DNA from: Stenotrophomonas maltophilia
Lineage (GTDB): Bacteria > Pseudomonadota > Gammaproteobacteria > Xanthomonadales > Xanthomonadaceae
Direction: 5' to 3'
DNA length: 64,000 nucleotides
Assembly (NCBI GenBank): GCA_002364755.1
Contig: DEZI01000015.1
Span: forward strand, 39,727-103,726
The position numbers were made by a program, and so were the translations under genes. This document shows positions 16,540-25,916 of this stretch, one piece after another. The notes below the pieces were generated by a model. That model saw only the letters and a list, made by a program, of their open reading frames with translations. It was not told where the DNA came from and made no database searches. Position 1 is the first letter of the stretch, and each line of letters starts with the position of its first letter.

Positions 16540-19380
16540 ATGAACTTCAAGTCCAACAAGCTGCGTGATGCGGTCGTCATCGCGCTGGTCGCCGGTGCAT
16601 CCGTCGCGACCGCCCAGGCGCAGGACGCAACCAACCTCGATCGCATCGAGGTGACCGGTTCGCGCATCCGCCAGGTCGATACCGAAACCGCCCAGCCCGT
16701 GCTGGCCATCAGCCGTGACCAGATCGAGAAGCAGGGCTTCAAGTCGGTCGCCGACATCCTGCAGAACATCTCCGCCGCCGGTTCTCCGGCCATCAGCCGC
16801 ACCTCGCCGCTGAGCTCGGGTGAAGCCGTCGGTGGTTACTACATCGATCTGCGCAACCTGGGCGCCAACCGCACCCTGATCCTGATCGACGGCCGTCGCC
16901 TGGGCATCACCAACGATGGCCTGCAGGACGTTGCGTCAATTCCGGCCGCCATCGTCGAGCGCATCGAAATCCTCAAGGACGGCGCGTCGACCATCTACGG
17001 TTCGGACGCGATCGCCGGCGTGGTGAACATCATCACCCGCAAGGACTTCGAAGGCGCTGAAGCCAACGTCTATTTCGGTCAGTACGACCAGGGCGACGGC
17101 AAGCGCGAAAACTATGACTTCATCATGGGCTTCCGTGGCGAGCGTGGTTCGCTGACCGCCGGTGTGGAATACACCAACGAAGATCCGGTGTGGGCGAAGG
17201 ACCGCTGGTTCTCGCGTGACCGTTTCCCGACCGGTGAAAAGAGTGCACCGCGTCCGGGTGGCCTGTCGGGCACCAGCCAGTACGGCCGCTTCATCTACAA
17301 CGGCCAGGCCTACACGCTGCGCCGCGATGTCGCCGGTCTCGATCCGACCGACTTCGCCAGCTACCGCCTGGTTGATCCGAACATCGACGTGTCCAATCCG
17401 GCGCTGGCATCGACCCTGCAGAGCGGCATCAAGCGCAAGTCGGCCTTCTTGAATGGTCGCTTCGACTTCACCGACAACGTCCGCTTCGACACCAGCGTCC
17501 TGTACACCGACCGCGACGCGTTCGCGCAGAACTCGGGGTATCCGTTTGCCAGCAGCAACTTTGAACTCAGTGAGGATGGGTTGTCTGCGGACAGCGTCTT
17601 CAATCCGGTGGGCGAGAACGTCGATTACGTCCGTCGTGGCTGGGAAGTGCCGCGCGGCGTCTTCAACAGCCTGACCACTACCCGCTTTACTGGTGTGTTC
17701 AGCGGTTCGTTCCAGACCGGCGAGCGGTTCTGGGATTGGGAAGCCGGCTATCTGTACAACCAGAACAAGGGCACCCAGATCAGCACGGGTAACCTGAACA
17801 CTTACGCTGTTGGTCGGGCCACAGGTGCGTCGTTCATCAATGCAGACGGCGTGGCGCAGTGCGGCACCGCAGCCAATCCGATCCCGCTTGGCGCCGGCCC
17901 CGGGGCCTGCACCCCATGGAACCCGCTGGTTCCGGAAGGCTACAGCGCAGCCAACAGCCTGGCTGACCCCAATGTCCAGGCTTACCTGTACCAGCCCGGC
18001 CAGGCGCTGTCGCGCACCACGACCAAGAACTACTTCGCCAACATCGCCGGCACCCTCGCAACCCTGCCGGCCGGTGATCTGGGGATGGCGCTTGGCTTCG
18101 AGCGTCGTGAGGAAAGCGGCTCGTTCTCGCCGGACGCACTGGCCCAGACCGGTATCTCGACTGATCTGGCAGCCGGCCCGACTTCGGGTGGCTACGACCT
18201 CAATGAAATCTACGCCGAACTGCAGATCCCGATCCTGGCCGACCTGCCGGGCGCAAAGGAACTGACCCTCACTGCGGCCACGCGCTACTCGGACTACAAC
18301 ACCTTCGGCGACACGCTGAACAGCAAGTTCGGCCTGAAGTGGAAGCCGGTGGATTCGATCCTGGTCCGCGGCACCTGGTCGGAAGGCTTCCGTGCTCCGA
18401 CCGTGGCTGACTTGTACGGCGGCATCTCGCAGACCTTCGAGGACTACACCGATCCGTGCGACACCTCGTACGGCCCGGCCGCAGGCAACGCACGCTGCCT
18501 GCAGGACGTCCCGGCCGGCTTCCGCCAGCTCAATGCTTCGGGTACCGCACCGTCGCCGGGCCCGGGTGAGCAGACCAACGTGCCGTTCGTAACCGGCTCG
18601 ACGCCCACCCTGACCCCGGAAACCTCGGAATCCAAGACCCTGGGTATCGTCTGGAGCCCTGCGTTCCTGACCGGCTTCAACGCCTCGCTGGACTGGTGGA
18701 ACATCCGCATCGACAACACCATCGTTGCCGACACCCCGACCGATCTGCTGAACGATTGCTACCTGCGTGGCATCGAGTCGCGCTGCGTGGGCTTCACCCG
18801 CAACGCCGCCGGCAACGTCACCTCGCTGAACTTCGGCCTGCGCAATGCGGGTTACGTTGAAACCGAAGGCTTCGACTTCGACGTCAACTACCGCTTCGAA
18901 ACCAGCTTCGGTGCGTTCAACGCCGTCTGGCAGACCACCTACGTGGCCAAGAACGAGATCAAGCAGGACAACTCGGACAACCCGCCGAGCCAGCAGAACG
19001 GCTTCGGTGGCAACTTCCGTGTCCGCTCGAACCTGTCGGTGGGCTGGACGCTGGACAACCTGACCGTGACCTGGTCGGCCCGCTACTACTCGGGCACCAA
19101 GGAACAGTGCTACTTCGACGACCGCTGCACCCTGCCGAACTACAGCGCTCCGGATACGCAGGGCCAGATCCTGCCGATGAACGAGCTGGGCTCCAACACC
19201 TTCCACGACCTGCAGGTGTCCTACAACCTGCCGTGGAATGCGACGGTGGCCGTCGGTGCCAACAACGTGTTCGACCATTGGGCGGCTCCGGCCTACTCCC
19301 AGCCGAACGCAGGCTACTCGTACTACGGTGGCTTCGAAGTGGGTCGCTTCATGTACATGAAGTACCAGCAGAAGTTCTGA
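16540..19380 (+). CDS. TonB-dependent receptor
   Basis: A 946-residue outer-membrane receptor. It has a signal peptide (residues 1-27, ending ASVATAQAQ), a TonB box-like DRIEVTGSRI near residue 37, a plug domain (VADILQNISA, YYIDLRNLGANRTLILIDG, VERIEILKDGASTIYGSDA, GVVNIITRK) to about residue 190, then a 22-strand barrel ending in the canonical aromatic FMYMKYQQKF. It lacks the N-terminal extension of FecA-type transducers. Several Cys pairs in the barrel loops are unusual but seen in related receptors. The ligand is not evident; no transport or enzyme genes are adjacent. Monocistronic with its own terminator. Confidence 0.93.
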   Translation: MNFKSNKLRDAVVIALVAGASVATAQAQDATNLDRIEVTGSRIRQVDTETAQPVLAISRDQIEKQGFKSVADILQNISAAGSPAISRTSPLSSGEAVGGYYIDLRNLGANRTLILIDGRRLGITNDGLQDVASIPAAIVERIEILKDGASTIYGSDAIAGVVNIITRKDFEGAEANVYFGQYDQGDGKRENYDFIMGFRGERGSLTAGVEYTNEDPVWAKDRWFSRDRFPTGEKSAPRPGGLSGTSQYGRFIYNGQAYTLRRDVAGLDPTDFASYRLVDPNIDVSNPALASTLQSGIKRKSAFLNGRFDFTDNVRFDTSVLYTDRDAFAQNSGYPFASSNFELSEDGLSADSVFNPVGENVDYVRRGWEVPRGVFNSLTTTRFTGVFSGSFQTGERFWDWEAGYLYNQNKGTQISTGNLNTYAVGRATGASFINADGVAQCGTAANPIPLGAGPGACTPWNPLVPEGYSAANSLADPNVQAYLYQPGQALSRTTTKNYFANIAGTLATLPAGDLGMALGFERREESGSFSPDALAQTGISTDLAAGPTSGGYDLNEIYAELQIPILADLPGAKELTLTAATRYSDYNTFGDTLNSKFGLKWKPVDSILVRGTWSEGFRAPTVADLYGGISQTFEDYTDPCDTSYGPAAGNARCLQDVPAGFRQLNASGTAPSPGPGEQTNVPFVTGSTPTLTPETSESKTLGIVWSPAFLTGFNASLDWWNIRIDNTIVADTPTDLLNDCYLRGIESRCVGFTRNAAGNVTSLNFGLRNAGYVETEGFDFDVNYRFETSFGAFNAVWQTTYVAKNEIKQDNSDNPPSQQNGFGGNFRVRSNLSVGWTLDNLTVTWSARYYSGTKEQCYFDDRCTLPNYSAPDTQGQILPMNELGSNTFHDLQVSYNLPWNATVAVGANNVFDHWAAPAYSQPNAGYSYYGGFEVGRFMYMKYQQKF

Positions 19381-19405
19381 TCGGTTGATCGATCACTGAC
19401 TTCAG

Positions 19406-19437
19406 CAACGGCCCCGCAAGGGGCCGTTGTTTTTTCC
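19406..19437 (+). terminator. intrinsic terminator of the TonB receptor gene
   Basis: CAACGGCCCC-GCAA-GGGGCCGTTG followed by TTTTTT, 26 bases after the stop. Confidence 0.92.
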
Positions 19438-19468
19438 GCACCACCGGTTTTCCGCGTGATGCGTCGGA

Positions 19469-19500
19469 CAAAAAAAAGCCGCGATCCAATCGCGGCTCTT
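19469..19500 (-). terminator. intrinsic terminator of the tetR-type gene
   Basis: On the minus strand, AGCCGCGA-TTGGA-TCGCGGCT is followed by eight T. It lies just after the regulator's stop and back to back with the opposite-strand terminator. Confidence 0.92.
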
Positions 19501-19518
19501 CGTGGGCTGCAGGCAACG

Positions 19519-20121
19519 TCAGCCGTTCGGGATCAGCGTCTCGATCAGGTGCTCGACGTAGGCTTCGAAATCCTCGCGTGCCTGCTTCGGCTGCTGCAGC
19601 TGCAGCGACAGCTGCAGGAAGCCGACATAGGCCGCGTAGGCCAGCCGGGCGCGATGGCGTGCATCGGTCGAACTGAGCCCGGCCTGGCGGAACGAGGCCA
19701 CCAGGTAATCCAGGCGCCGCTGCGAGACACGGTCGATCACCGGCCGCACCATCGGGTGGTCCAGCGCCTTCAACAGCTCGCTGTAGATGATGTGCGGCTG
19801 CACTTCGTGGGCCACCATCTGGAACAGCTGGCGCAGGCGCGCACGCGGATCGGGCACGTCTTCGAGGCTGCCGAAGACCTGCTCCTGTTCGAACAGTTCC
19901 CAGCGTTCAAGCGCGGCCTGCAGCAATGCGTCGCGCGAGGGGAAGTGCCAGTAGAAGCTGCCCTTGGTCACGCCCAGGCGGCGCGCCAGCGGCTCCACCG
20001 CGACCGCGCCCACGCCTTGTTCAGCGATCAGATCGAGGGCCGCCTGTGCCCAGTCTTCGGCACTGAGGCGGCTGTTGCGGCCGGCCCGCGGTTCGCCGGC
20101 AGAAGCGTCAGGTTGATTCAT
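19519..20121 (-). CDS. TetR family transcriptional regulator
   Basis: A 200-residue regulator. Start chosen at MNQPDASAGEPR (20121) because the DNA-binding domain begins soon after; a longer frame would extend across the operator. The N-terminal helix-turn-helix is VAVEPLARRLGVTKGSFYWHF (about residues 37-57), and the C-terminal ligand domain resembles regulators of fatty-acid genes. It is divergent from a hydrolase/acyl-CoA dehydrogenase pair, and a perfect palindrome lies between them. It therefore probably represses that pair and is released by an acyl-CoA or fatty acid. Additional CCATAC half-sites close to its own start (about 20134) suggest autoregulation. Confidence 0.9.
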   Translation of the reverse strand: MNQPDASAGEPRAGRNSRLSAEDWAQAALDLIAEQGVGAVAVEPLARRLGVTKGSFYWHFPSRDALLQAALERWELFEQEQVFGSLEDVPDPRARLRQLFQMVAHEVQPHIIYSELLKALDHPMVRPVIDRVSQRRLDYLVASFRQAGLSSTDARHRARLAYAAYVGFLQLSLQLQQPKQAREDFEAYVEHLIETLIPNG

Positions 20122-20227
20122 GGGGTGATTTAACCATACGGCGGGGTTCGTTGCAGTACGCCGTTGCGGCCGAAACCGTCGCGGGGCGGGCGATGACACC
20201 TTCTGCAGCGCACCATACTGCATGGTA

Positions 20228-20266
20228 TTGACTTCCGTCACCAGCCATCCATACTAGCGAGTATGG
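20228..20266 (+). promoter_or_regulatory. promoter with overlapping TetR-type operator
   Basis: TTGACT (20228-20233), 16 bases, CATACT (20250-20255). The palindrome CCATACTAGCGAGTATGG (20249-20266) covers the -10 and the ATG at 20263. An imperfect related palindrome lies at about 20211-20227. With this spacing the transcript would begin at or next to the start codon. Confidence 0.65.
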
Positions 20267-21180
20267 TTACGTCCCCTACTCCCGCCGCGTTCCACGACCT
20301 GCGTCTGGAGGCGGCCCATGGCGCCCATCTGGCGGCCACGGCCAGCGACCACGGTCGCCGCGGCCGCGTGCTGTTCGCCCATGGCTTCGGCCAGACCCGG
20401 CATGCGTGGAATGCCACCGCACGGGCGCTGTCTGTCGCCGGCCTGCAGACGCTGGCCTACGATGCTCGCGGCCATGGCGATTCGGACTGGAACGCCGCCG
20501 ACCTGCCCTACCACGGCGAGCAGTTCGCCGATGACCTGATCGTGCTGGCCGGCGAGCAGCCGCGCCCGCCGGTGCTGGTTGCCGCCTCGATGGGCGGGCT
20601 GTTCGGCCTGCTTGCCGAATCGCGCTGGCCGGGCCTGTTCTCGGCGATGGTGCTGGTGGACATCACCCCGCGCTGGGACGCCGCCGGCGTCGAGCGCATC
20701 CTCGCCTTCATGACCGCCCATCCCGATGGCTTCGCCTCGCTGGCCCAGGCCGCAGACGTGATCTCCGCCTACCTGCCGCACCGCCCGCGCAAATCCGAGC
20801 AGTCGCTGCGTGCGCTGCTGCGCGAGGATGGCCACGGCCGCTGGCGCTGGCACTGGGATCCACGCCTGGTGGCCGAACTGGCCCGCGACAGCGAACAGCA
20901 CCAGGATGCGCTGGCCGAAGCCGCACGACAGGTGAAGTGCCCGCTGCTGCTGGTCAGTGGTGGCCGCAGCGACCTGGTCACGCCGCAGACCGTCGCCGAA
21001 TTCCTCGCATTGGCGCCGCACGCACGCCACGTACAGTTGCCGCAGGCCACGCATATGGTCGCCGGTGATGACAACGACGCCTTTACCGCTACTGTGTTGG
21101 ACTATCTGGACGTGTTGCCCGCAGCGGATGCTGCAGCTTCGTCCGCCACAAACGAGCACGTCACCGGAGCACGCTCATGA
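20263..21180 (+). CDS. alpha/beta hydrolase
   Basis: A 305-residue cytoplasmic alpha/beta-hydrolase. The oxyanion loop is LFAHGFGQTRHAW near residue 40, the nucleophile elbow VAASMGGLFG near 107 (Ser in A-S-M-G-G), a possible acid in GGRSDLVTPQT near 235, and His in LPQATHMVAGDDN near 263. There is no signal peptide. The stop overlaps the next ATG (ATGA), coupling it to the FadE-type dehydrogenase, so a role in processing acyl esters or acyl-CoA is likely. The start codon lies inside the TetR operator and lacks an obvious Shine-Dalgarno sequence. Confidence 0.87.
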   Translation: MVTSPTPAAFHDLRLEAAHGAHLAATASDHGRRGRVLFAHGFGQTRHAWNATARALSVAGLQTLAYDARGHGDSDWNAADLPYHGEQFADDLIVLAGEQPRPPVLVAASMGGLFGLLAESRWPGLFSAMVLVDITPRWDAAGVERILAFMTAHPDGFASLAQAADVISAYLPHRPRKSEQSLRALLREDGHGRWRWHWDPRLVAELARDSEQHQDALAEAARQVKCPLLLVSGGRSDLVTPQTVAEFLALAPHARHVQLPQATHMVAGDDNDAFTATVLDYLDVLPAADAAASSATNEHVTGARS

Positions 21181-23654
21181 GCATCGTTCTTCCCTTCCTC
21201 GCCCTGCTGCTGGCAGGCGCGTTCGTCGCCTACCACCGCATGCGCCTGCTGACCTGGACGCTGATCAGCCTGGCCCTGCTGGCCATCTGCTGGTTCGTGC
21301 CGTACGTCAACCAGACCGCCACGATCGTTGCTGCCGCCGTGCTGGCGGTGATCGCCGTGCCGCTGCTGCTGCCGTTCATCCGCAAGCCGCTGCTGACCGG
21401 CCCGATGATGAAGGTGTTCCGCAAGGTGCTGCCGCCGCTGTCGCAGACCGAACGCATTGCGCTGGAAACTGGCTCGGTCGGTTTCGAAGGCGAGCTGTTC
21501 ACCGGTGATCCGGACTGGAACATCCTGCTGAACTACCCAAAGCCGCAGCTGACCGCTGAAGAACAGGCCTTCCTCGATGGCCCGGTCGAAGAGCTGTGCA
21601 CGATGGTCAACGACTGGGAAATCACCCACGTCCATGCCGACCTGCCGCCGGAACTGTGGGCCTTCATCAAGAAGAACAAGTTCTTCGGCATGATCATCCC
21701 GAAGGAATACGGCGGCCTCGGCTTCTCCGCGCTGGCCCACCACAAGGTCATCCAGAAGCTGGCCTCGGTCTCGTCGGTGGTCAGCTCCACCGTCGGCGTG
21801 CCGAACTCGCTGGGCCCGGGTGAACTGCTGGTGCATTACGGCACCCAGGAACAGAAGGACCAGTACCTGCCGCGCCTGGCCGATGGCCGCGAAGTGCCCT
21901 GCTTCGGGCTGACCGGTCCGTTCGCCGGCTCCGACGCCACCTCGATTCCCGATTACGGCATCGTCTGCAAGGGCGAGTGGAACGGCGAGCAGGTGCTCGG
22001 CGTCAAGCTGACCTTCGACAAGCGCTACATCACCCTGGCCCCGGTCGCCTCGCTGATCGGCCTGGCCTTCCGCATGTACGATCCCGATGGCCTGATCGGT
22101 GAGACCCGCGACATCGGCATCACCCTGGGCCTGCTGCCGCGCGATACCGCCGGCGTGGAGATCGGTCGTCGCCACTTCCCGCTGAACTCGACCTTCCAGA
22201 ACGGTCCGATCAAGGGCAAGGACGTGTTCATCCCGCTGACCCAGCTGATCGGTGGTGCCGCGATGGCCGGCAAGGGCTGGAACATGCTCAACGAGTGCCT
22301 GGCCGTGGGCCGCTCGATCACCCTGCCCTCCACCGCCAGCGGCGGTGCCAAGGCCGGTGCAGCGGTCACCGGTGCCTACGCGCGCATCCGCAAGCAGTTC
22401 GGCCTGTCGGTCGGCCGCTTCGAAGGCGTGGAAGAAGCGCTGGCCCGCATCGGCGGCAAGGCCTACAAGATCAGCGCGCTGTCGCAGGCCACTGCGGCGG
22501 CAGTCGACCGTGGCGATGTGCCGTCGGTGCCGTCGGCCATCGCCAAGTACCACTGCACCAGCATGAGCCGTGAAGTGATTTCGGACGTGATGGACGTCAT
22601 CGGCGGCAAGGGCATCATCCTCGGGCCGCGCAACTTCGCCGGCCGCAGCTGGCAGGCCGCGCCGATCGCGATCACCGTGGAAGGCGCCAACATCATGACC
22701 CGCAGCCTGCTGATCTTCGGCCAGGGTGCGATCCTCTGCCACCCGTGGGTGCTGAAGGAAATGAAGGCCGCGCAGGATCCGGATACCCGTGCCGGCCTGC
22801 AGGACTTCGACCGCAGCCTGTTCGGCCACATCCGCTATGGCATCTCCAATGCCGTGCGTTCGTTCTGGTTCGGCCTGACCGGTGCGCGCTTCGGTGCCGC
22901 CCCGGGCGATGCCTACACCCGCCGCTACTTCCGCAAGCTGGACCGCTACTCAGCCAACCTGGCGCTGATGGCCGACATCTCGATGATGACCCTCGGCGGC
23001 AAGCTGAAATTCAAGGAATCGCTGTCCGGACGCCTGGGCGACGTGCTGAGCCACGTCTACATGACCAGCGCCATGCTCAAGCGCTACCACGACGAGGGCG
23101 CACCGCAGGCCGACCGGCCGCTGCTGGCGTGGGCCTTCCATGACAGCGTGCACAAGATCGAAGAGTCGCTGTCGGCGGCCCTGCGCAACTTCCCGATCCG
23201 TCCGATCGGCTGGCTGATGTGGGCGCTGATCTTCCCGCTGGGCCGTCGTGCCGAAGCCCCGGGTGACCGCCTGAGCCGTCGTGTCGCTGCCCTGCTGATG
23301 GCACCGAACGAAGCGCGCGACCGCCTGGCCAGTGGCGTGTTCCTGACCCCGTGCGAGAACAACCCGGGTGGCCGCATCAACAGCTACCTGAGCAAGGCGA
23401 TCATGGCCGAGCCGGTGGAGCGCAAGTTCCTGAAGGCGCTGAAGAGCAAGGGCATCGAGGCGCTGGACTTCAAGGCGCAGCTGGACGAGGCCGTGGCCGA
23501 AGGCGTGATCACCCAGGACGAACGCAGCCTGCTGGAAGAACTGCGCACGCTGACCCTGGACACCATCACCGTGGACGACTTCGACACCCACGAGCTGCGC
23601 GCGGCCAGCTACTACGACCGCCAGCACAAGGACCCGCATTCGCAGGCAGCGTGA
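21177..23654 (+). CDS. fadE: acyl-CoA dehydrogenase, FadE type
   Basis: An 825-residue enzyme for the first step of beta-oxidation (acyl-CoA to trans-2-enoyl-CoA, FAD). The size matches E. coli FadE (814) rather than the usual 380-residue dehydrogenases. Two N-terminal membrane helices (residues about 4-20 and 22-50) anchor it to the inner membrane. The dehydrogenase domain follows: FFGMIIPKEYGGLGFSALAH near residue 165, LTGPFAGSDATSIPDYG near 242, KRYITLAPVA near 280, and a C-terminal FadE-specific extension from about 560. Translationally coupled to the hydrolase and ended by a strong terminator. Regulation by the divergent TetR protein is inferred from the shared operator. Confidence 0.93.
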   Translation: MSIVLPFLALLLAGAFVAYHRMRLLTWTLISLALLAICWFVPYVNQTATIVAAAVLAVIAVPLLLPFIRKPLLTGPMMKVFRKVLPPLSQTERIALETGSVGFEGELFTGDPDWNILLNYPKPQLTAEEQAFLDGPVEELCTMVNDWEITHVHADLPPELWAFIKKNKFFGMIIPKEYGGLGFSALAHHKVIQKLASVSSVVSSTVGVPNSLGPGELLVHYGTQEQKDQYLPRLADGREVPCFGLTGPFAGSDATSIPDYGIVCKGEWNGEQVLGVKLTFDKRYITLAPVASLIGLAFRMYDPDGLIGETRDIGITLGLLPRDTAGVEIGRRHFPLNSTFQNGPIKGKDVFIPLTQLIGGAAMAGKGWNMLNECLAVGRSITLPSTASGGAKAGAAVTGAYARIRKQFGLSVGRFEGVEEALARIGGKAYKISALSQATAAAVDRGDVPSVPSAIAKYHCTSMSREVISDVMDVIGGKGIILGPRNFAGRSWQAAPIAITVEGANIMTRSLLIFGQGAILCHPWVLKEMKAAQDPDTRAGLQDFDRSLFGHIRYGISNAVRSFWFGLTGARFGAAPGDAYTRRYFRKLDRYSANLALMADISMMTLGGKLKFKESLSGRLGDVLSHVYMTSAMLKRYHDEGAPQADRPLLAWAFHDSVHKIEESLSAALRNFPIRPIGWLMWALIFPLGRRAEAPGDRLSRRVAALLMAPNEARDRLASGVFLTPCENNPGGRINSYLSKAIMAEPVERKFLKALKSKGIEALDFKAQLDEAVAEGVITQDERSLLEELRTLTLDTITVDDFDTHELRAASYYDRQHKDPHSQAA

Positions 23655-23677
23655 TCGCCTGCGTCATGCGCACACGG

Positions 23678-23707
23678 AAACGGCGGGCCTCGGCCCGCCG
23701 TTTTTGT
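23678..23707 (+). terminator. intrinsic terminator of the fadE operon
   Basis: AAACGGCGGGCC-TC-GGCCCGCCGTTT then a T-rich stretch, about 25 bases after the fadE stop. Confidence 0.9.
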
Positions 23708-23721
23708 TTGCATGGTGCGAA

Positions 23722-23846
23722 GCCACGCATGGCGTGGCACTACCACCGCCGCCTTGGAACCACGCATGGCGTGGCACTACCACCGCCGCCTTGGAGCCAC
23801 GCATGGCGTGGCATTACCACCGCAGTAGAGCCACCCCATGGGTGGA
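23722..23846. repeat. tandem SMAG array, 37-base period
   Basis: Copies start at 23722, 23759 and 23796, each carrying CCACGCATGGCGTGGCACTA, which is GTAG-type SMAG on the minus strand. A fourth unit, GTAGAGCCACCCCATGGGTG, points the other way at 23825. The 37-base spacing is exact for the first two repeats. Confidence 0.85.
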
Positions 23847-23868
23847 TGCGCGCAGCGCCGACCGGCAA

Positions 23869-24225
23869 TCAGGCCGGCACGAACCACCAGGCCACCACCG
23901 CCAGCACGGCCGGCACTGCCTGGATGAAGAAGATCCGCTTGTTGACGCTCCACGCGCCGTAGCAGCCGGCCACGATCACGCAGCCCAGCGAGAAATTCAC
24001 CAGCATCGGCAGGTGGTCGAACAGGCCCCAGAACAGGCCGGCGGCGAGGAAGCCGTTGTACAGGCCCTGGTTGGCCGCCAGCACGCGGGTGATCTCGGCC
24101 TTCTCCGGCGTGTTGCGGAACGTCTTCAGGCCCAGCGGGCGGGTCCACAGGAACATTTCCAGCACGAGGAAGTAGACGTGCAGCAATGCGACCAGCAGGG
24201 TCAGGGCGAGTGCGATCCAGTACAT
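23869..24225 (-). CDS. DUF1304 membrane protein
   Basis: A 118-residue protein with four hydrophobic helices (about 3-22, 48-68, 72-92, 96-116) and the DUF1304 pattern: HVYFLVLEMFLW near residue 16, LGLKTFRN near 31, ANQGLYNGFLAAGL near 50. Family function is unknown. It follows the MFS gene on the same strand with a 78-base gap that contains a CCCTCTCC-GTGG-GAGAGGG hairpin, so co-transcription is possible but not evident. Confidence 0.85.
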   Translation of the reverse strand: MYWIALALTLLVALLHVYFLVLEMFLWTRPLGLKTFRNTPEKAEITRVLAANQGLYNGFLAAGLFWGLFDHLPMLVNFSLGCVIVAGCYGAWSVNKRIFFIQAVPAVLAVVAWWFVPA

Positions 24226-24303
24226 GCAGGGTTCCTTGGGCAGGTTGATGGGGTGATGGGGTCTGTGCCCTCTCCGTGGGAGAGGGATCCAACCCCGCGC
24301 GGC

Positions 24304-25632
24304 TCAGCGCTCGCGCGGCAGCTTCTTCTCTTCGCGCAGCACGCCGAACGCGGCCAGGGTCATGCACGCCGCCACCAGCATGCCGCCGGCGAACACCACA
24401 TGCGAGCCGAACAGCGACAGCCCCTTGTGCACCCAGGTGAAGCTCAGGTCGGCGCCGCGGTAGACCACCGTGTCGATGGCTGCGCCGGCCTTGTAGCGCC
24501 ACTGGCGGTCCACGCGGGTGTAGATGGTCTCGCGGGCCGGCTTGAACAGCGAGAACTCGCTGGCCCGGGTCAGCACCTGCACCACCGCCACCATCATCGG
24601 CAGCGGCGACGCCGCCAGCACCGAGAAGCCGAGCAGGATGGCGAAGGCGGGAATCAGCAGCGCCGGCGCGATGCCGTGGCGCGACAGCAGCCAGCGGGTC
24701 AGGCTGAGCTGCAGCAGCAGGGTCAGCGCGTTCACCGCCAGGTCGATACGCGAGAAGAACGCCGTGCTGGCCGCCGGGTCGCTGAAGGCCGCCCGCACGA
24801 TGCTCGCCTGCTGGTTGTACAGCATCGTGCCCACGCCCACGCCGAACACCACCAGGATCGCCAGCCAGCGCAGCAGCGGCTCGCGCACGATCAGCTTGAG
24901 GCCGTCGAGCACGCTGCCGCCCATCGGCTTTTCGCCGGACACCAACTGCTGCTCGCGCTCGCGCAGCACCGCCCAGTGCCGCAGCCGCCAGATGCAGAAC
25001 AGGCAGACCACCAGGAAGCCGGCCGAGACCAGCATCAGGTTGGCGATGCCCACGCGCTGCACCAGCGCGCTGGTGAGGACCGGGCCGAGAAAGGCACCGA
25101 CCGTGCCGGCCGCGCCGATGTAGCCGTAGTACGCGCGTGCCTGCACGTTGCTGAAGACATCGGCCATGAAGCTCCAGAACACGGCCACCGCAAACAGGTT
25201 GAAGACCATCACCCAGAGGAAGAAGGCCATGCCCCGCCCCGGCACGCCGCTGTCGAACAGTACGTAGAACACCAGCAGGGTGGCGATGAAGAAGCCATAC
25301 ACAACCGGCAGGAACACCCGCCGCGGGAAGCGGCTGACCAGCCAGCCGTAGACCGGCTGCAGCACCAGCATGATCAGGAACACGCAGGTGAACAGGAACT
25401 GCAGGACGAAGTCCTTCAGGGCGATGCCATGGCTGCCGAACCAGCCGATCAGCAGCGGCGGGAACAGCGTCTCCAGGTCGGAGGAGGCCGCCATCGCCTC
25501 GCGCACCGGGCGCAGCACGTAGTAGCCGCTGAGCAGGCAGAAGAAATACAGGAACGACCACCACAACGCCGGCGATTCGCGCAGCGCCGCCACAAGCCCA
25601 CGCAGCGGCCCCTTGCCCGCGGCCGCGCTCAC
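24304..25632 (-). CDS. MFS-type transporter, ATP/ADP carrier-like subgroup
   Basis: A 442-residue inner-membrane protein with about twelve helices. The opening WWSFLYFFCLLSGYYVLRPVREAMA is typical of bacterial proteins related to the Npt/Tlc nucleotide carriers, as are FNLFAVAVFWSFMADVF near residue 140 and the C-terminal block FSLFKPARETIYTRVDRQWRYKAGA near 360. Plastid and rickettsial members exchange ATP for ADP, but free-living bacteria carry short relatives of unknown substrate, so nucleotide transport should not be assumed. The conserved Arg-Glu pairs in the first and later helices are visible. Confidence 0.8.
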   Translation of the reverse strand: MSAAAGKGPLRGLVAALRESPALWWSFLYFFCLLSGYYVLRPVREAMAASSDLETLFPPLLIGWFGSHGIALKDFVLQFLFTCVFLIMLVLQPVYGWLVSRFPRRVFLPVVYGFFIATLLVFYVLFDSGVPGRGMAFFLWVMVFNLFAVAVFWSFMADVFSNVQARAYYGYIGAAGTVGAFLGPVLTSALVQRVGIANLMLVSAGFLVVCLFCIWRLRHWAVLREREQQLVSGEKPMGGSVLDGLKLIVREPLLRWLAILVVFGVGVGTMLYNQQASIVRAAFSDPAASTAFFSRIDLAVNALTLLLQLSLTRWLLSRHGIAPALLIPAFAILLGFSVLAASPLPMMVAVVQVLTRASEFSLFKPARETIYTRVDRQWRYKAGAAIDTVVYRGADLSFTWVHKGLSLFGSHVVFAGGMLVAACMTLAAFGVLREEKKLPRER

Positions 25633-25855
25633 GCGGTGGCCCCGGCCGGGACGCGGCAGTTGGATGGCGGCATGACAGGCTCCGGGGGCAGTGAAGCGCG
25701 TACGTTAGACAATGCACTGCAACATCGCCAGCAGGCCGTGCGCGATGTCCGCAGGCGGGCTCATGCGGAGGGCGTCCGCGGGCGCATCCAGATCCCGTCG
25801 CCGGGCATCAAAAATCCAACTTTTTCAATCAGATGCGCATTCATCTTCGCTTTGT

Positions 25856-25885
25856 TTGTGCACAGGCGAAAAGCGGCGCTAGAAT
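25856..25885 (+). promoter_or_regulatory. candidate promoter of the serine hydrolase gene
   Basis: TTGTGC (25856-25861), 18 bases, TAGAAT (25880-25885), about 31 bases before the chosen start. The stretch 25800-25870 is richer in A+T than the flanks. Confidence 0.5.
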
Positions 25886-25916
25886 CACAGACAGCAGTCG
25901 CGCACGGGTCCAACCG

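Noticed and set aside
24304..25632. ATP/ADP translocase as used by intracellular parasites
   Set aside because: Similarity is to a short MFS-like subgroup in free-living bacteria. Energy parasitism makes no sense here.
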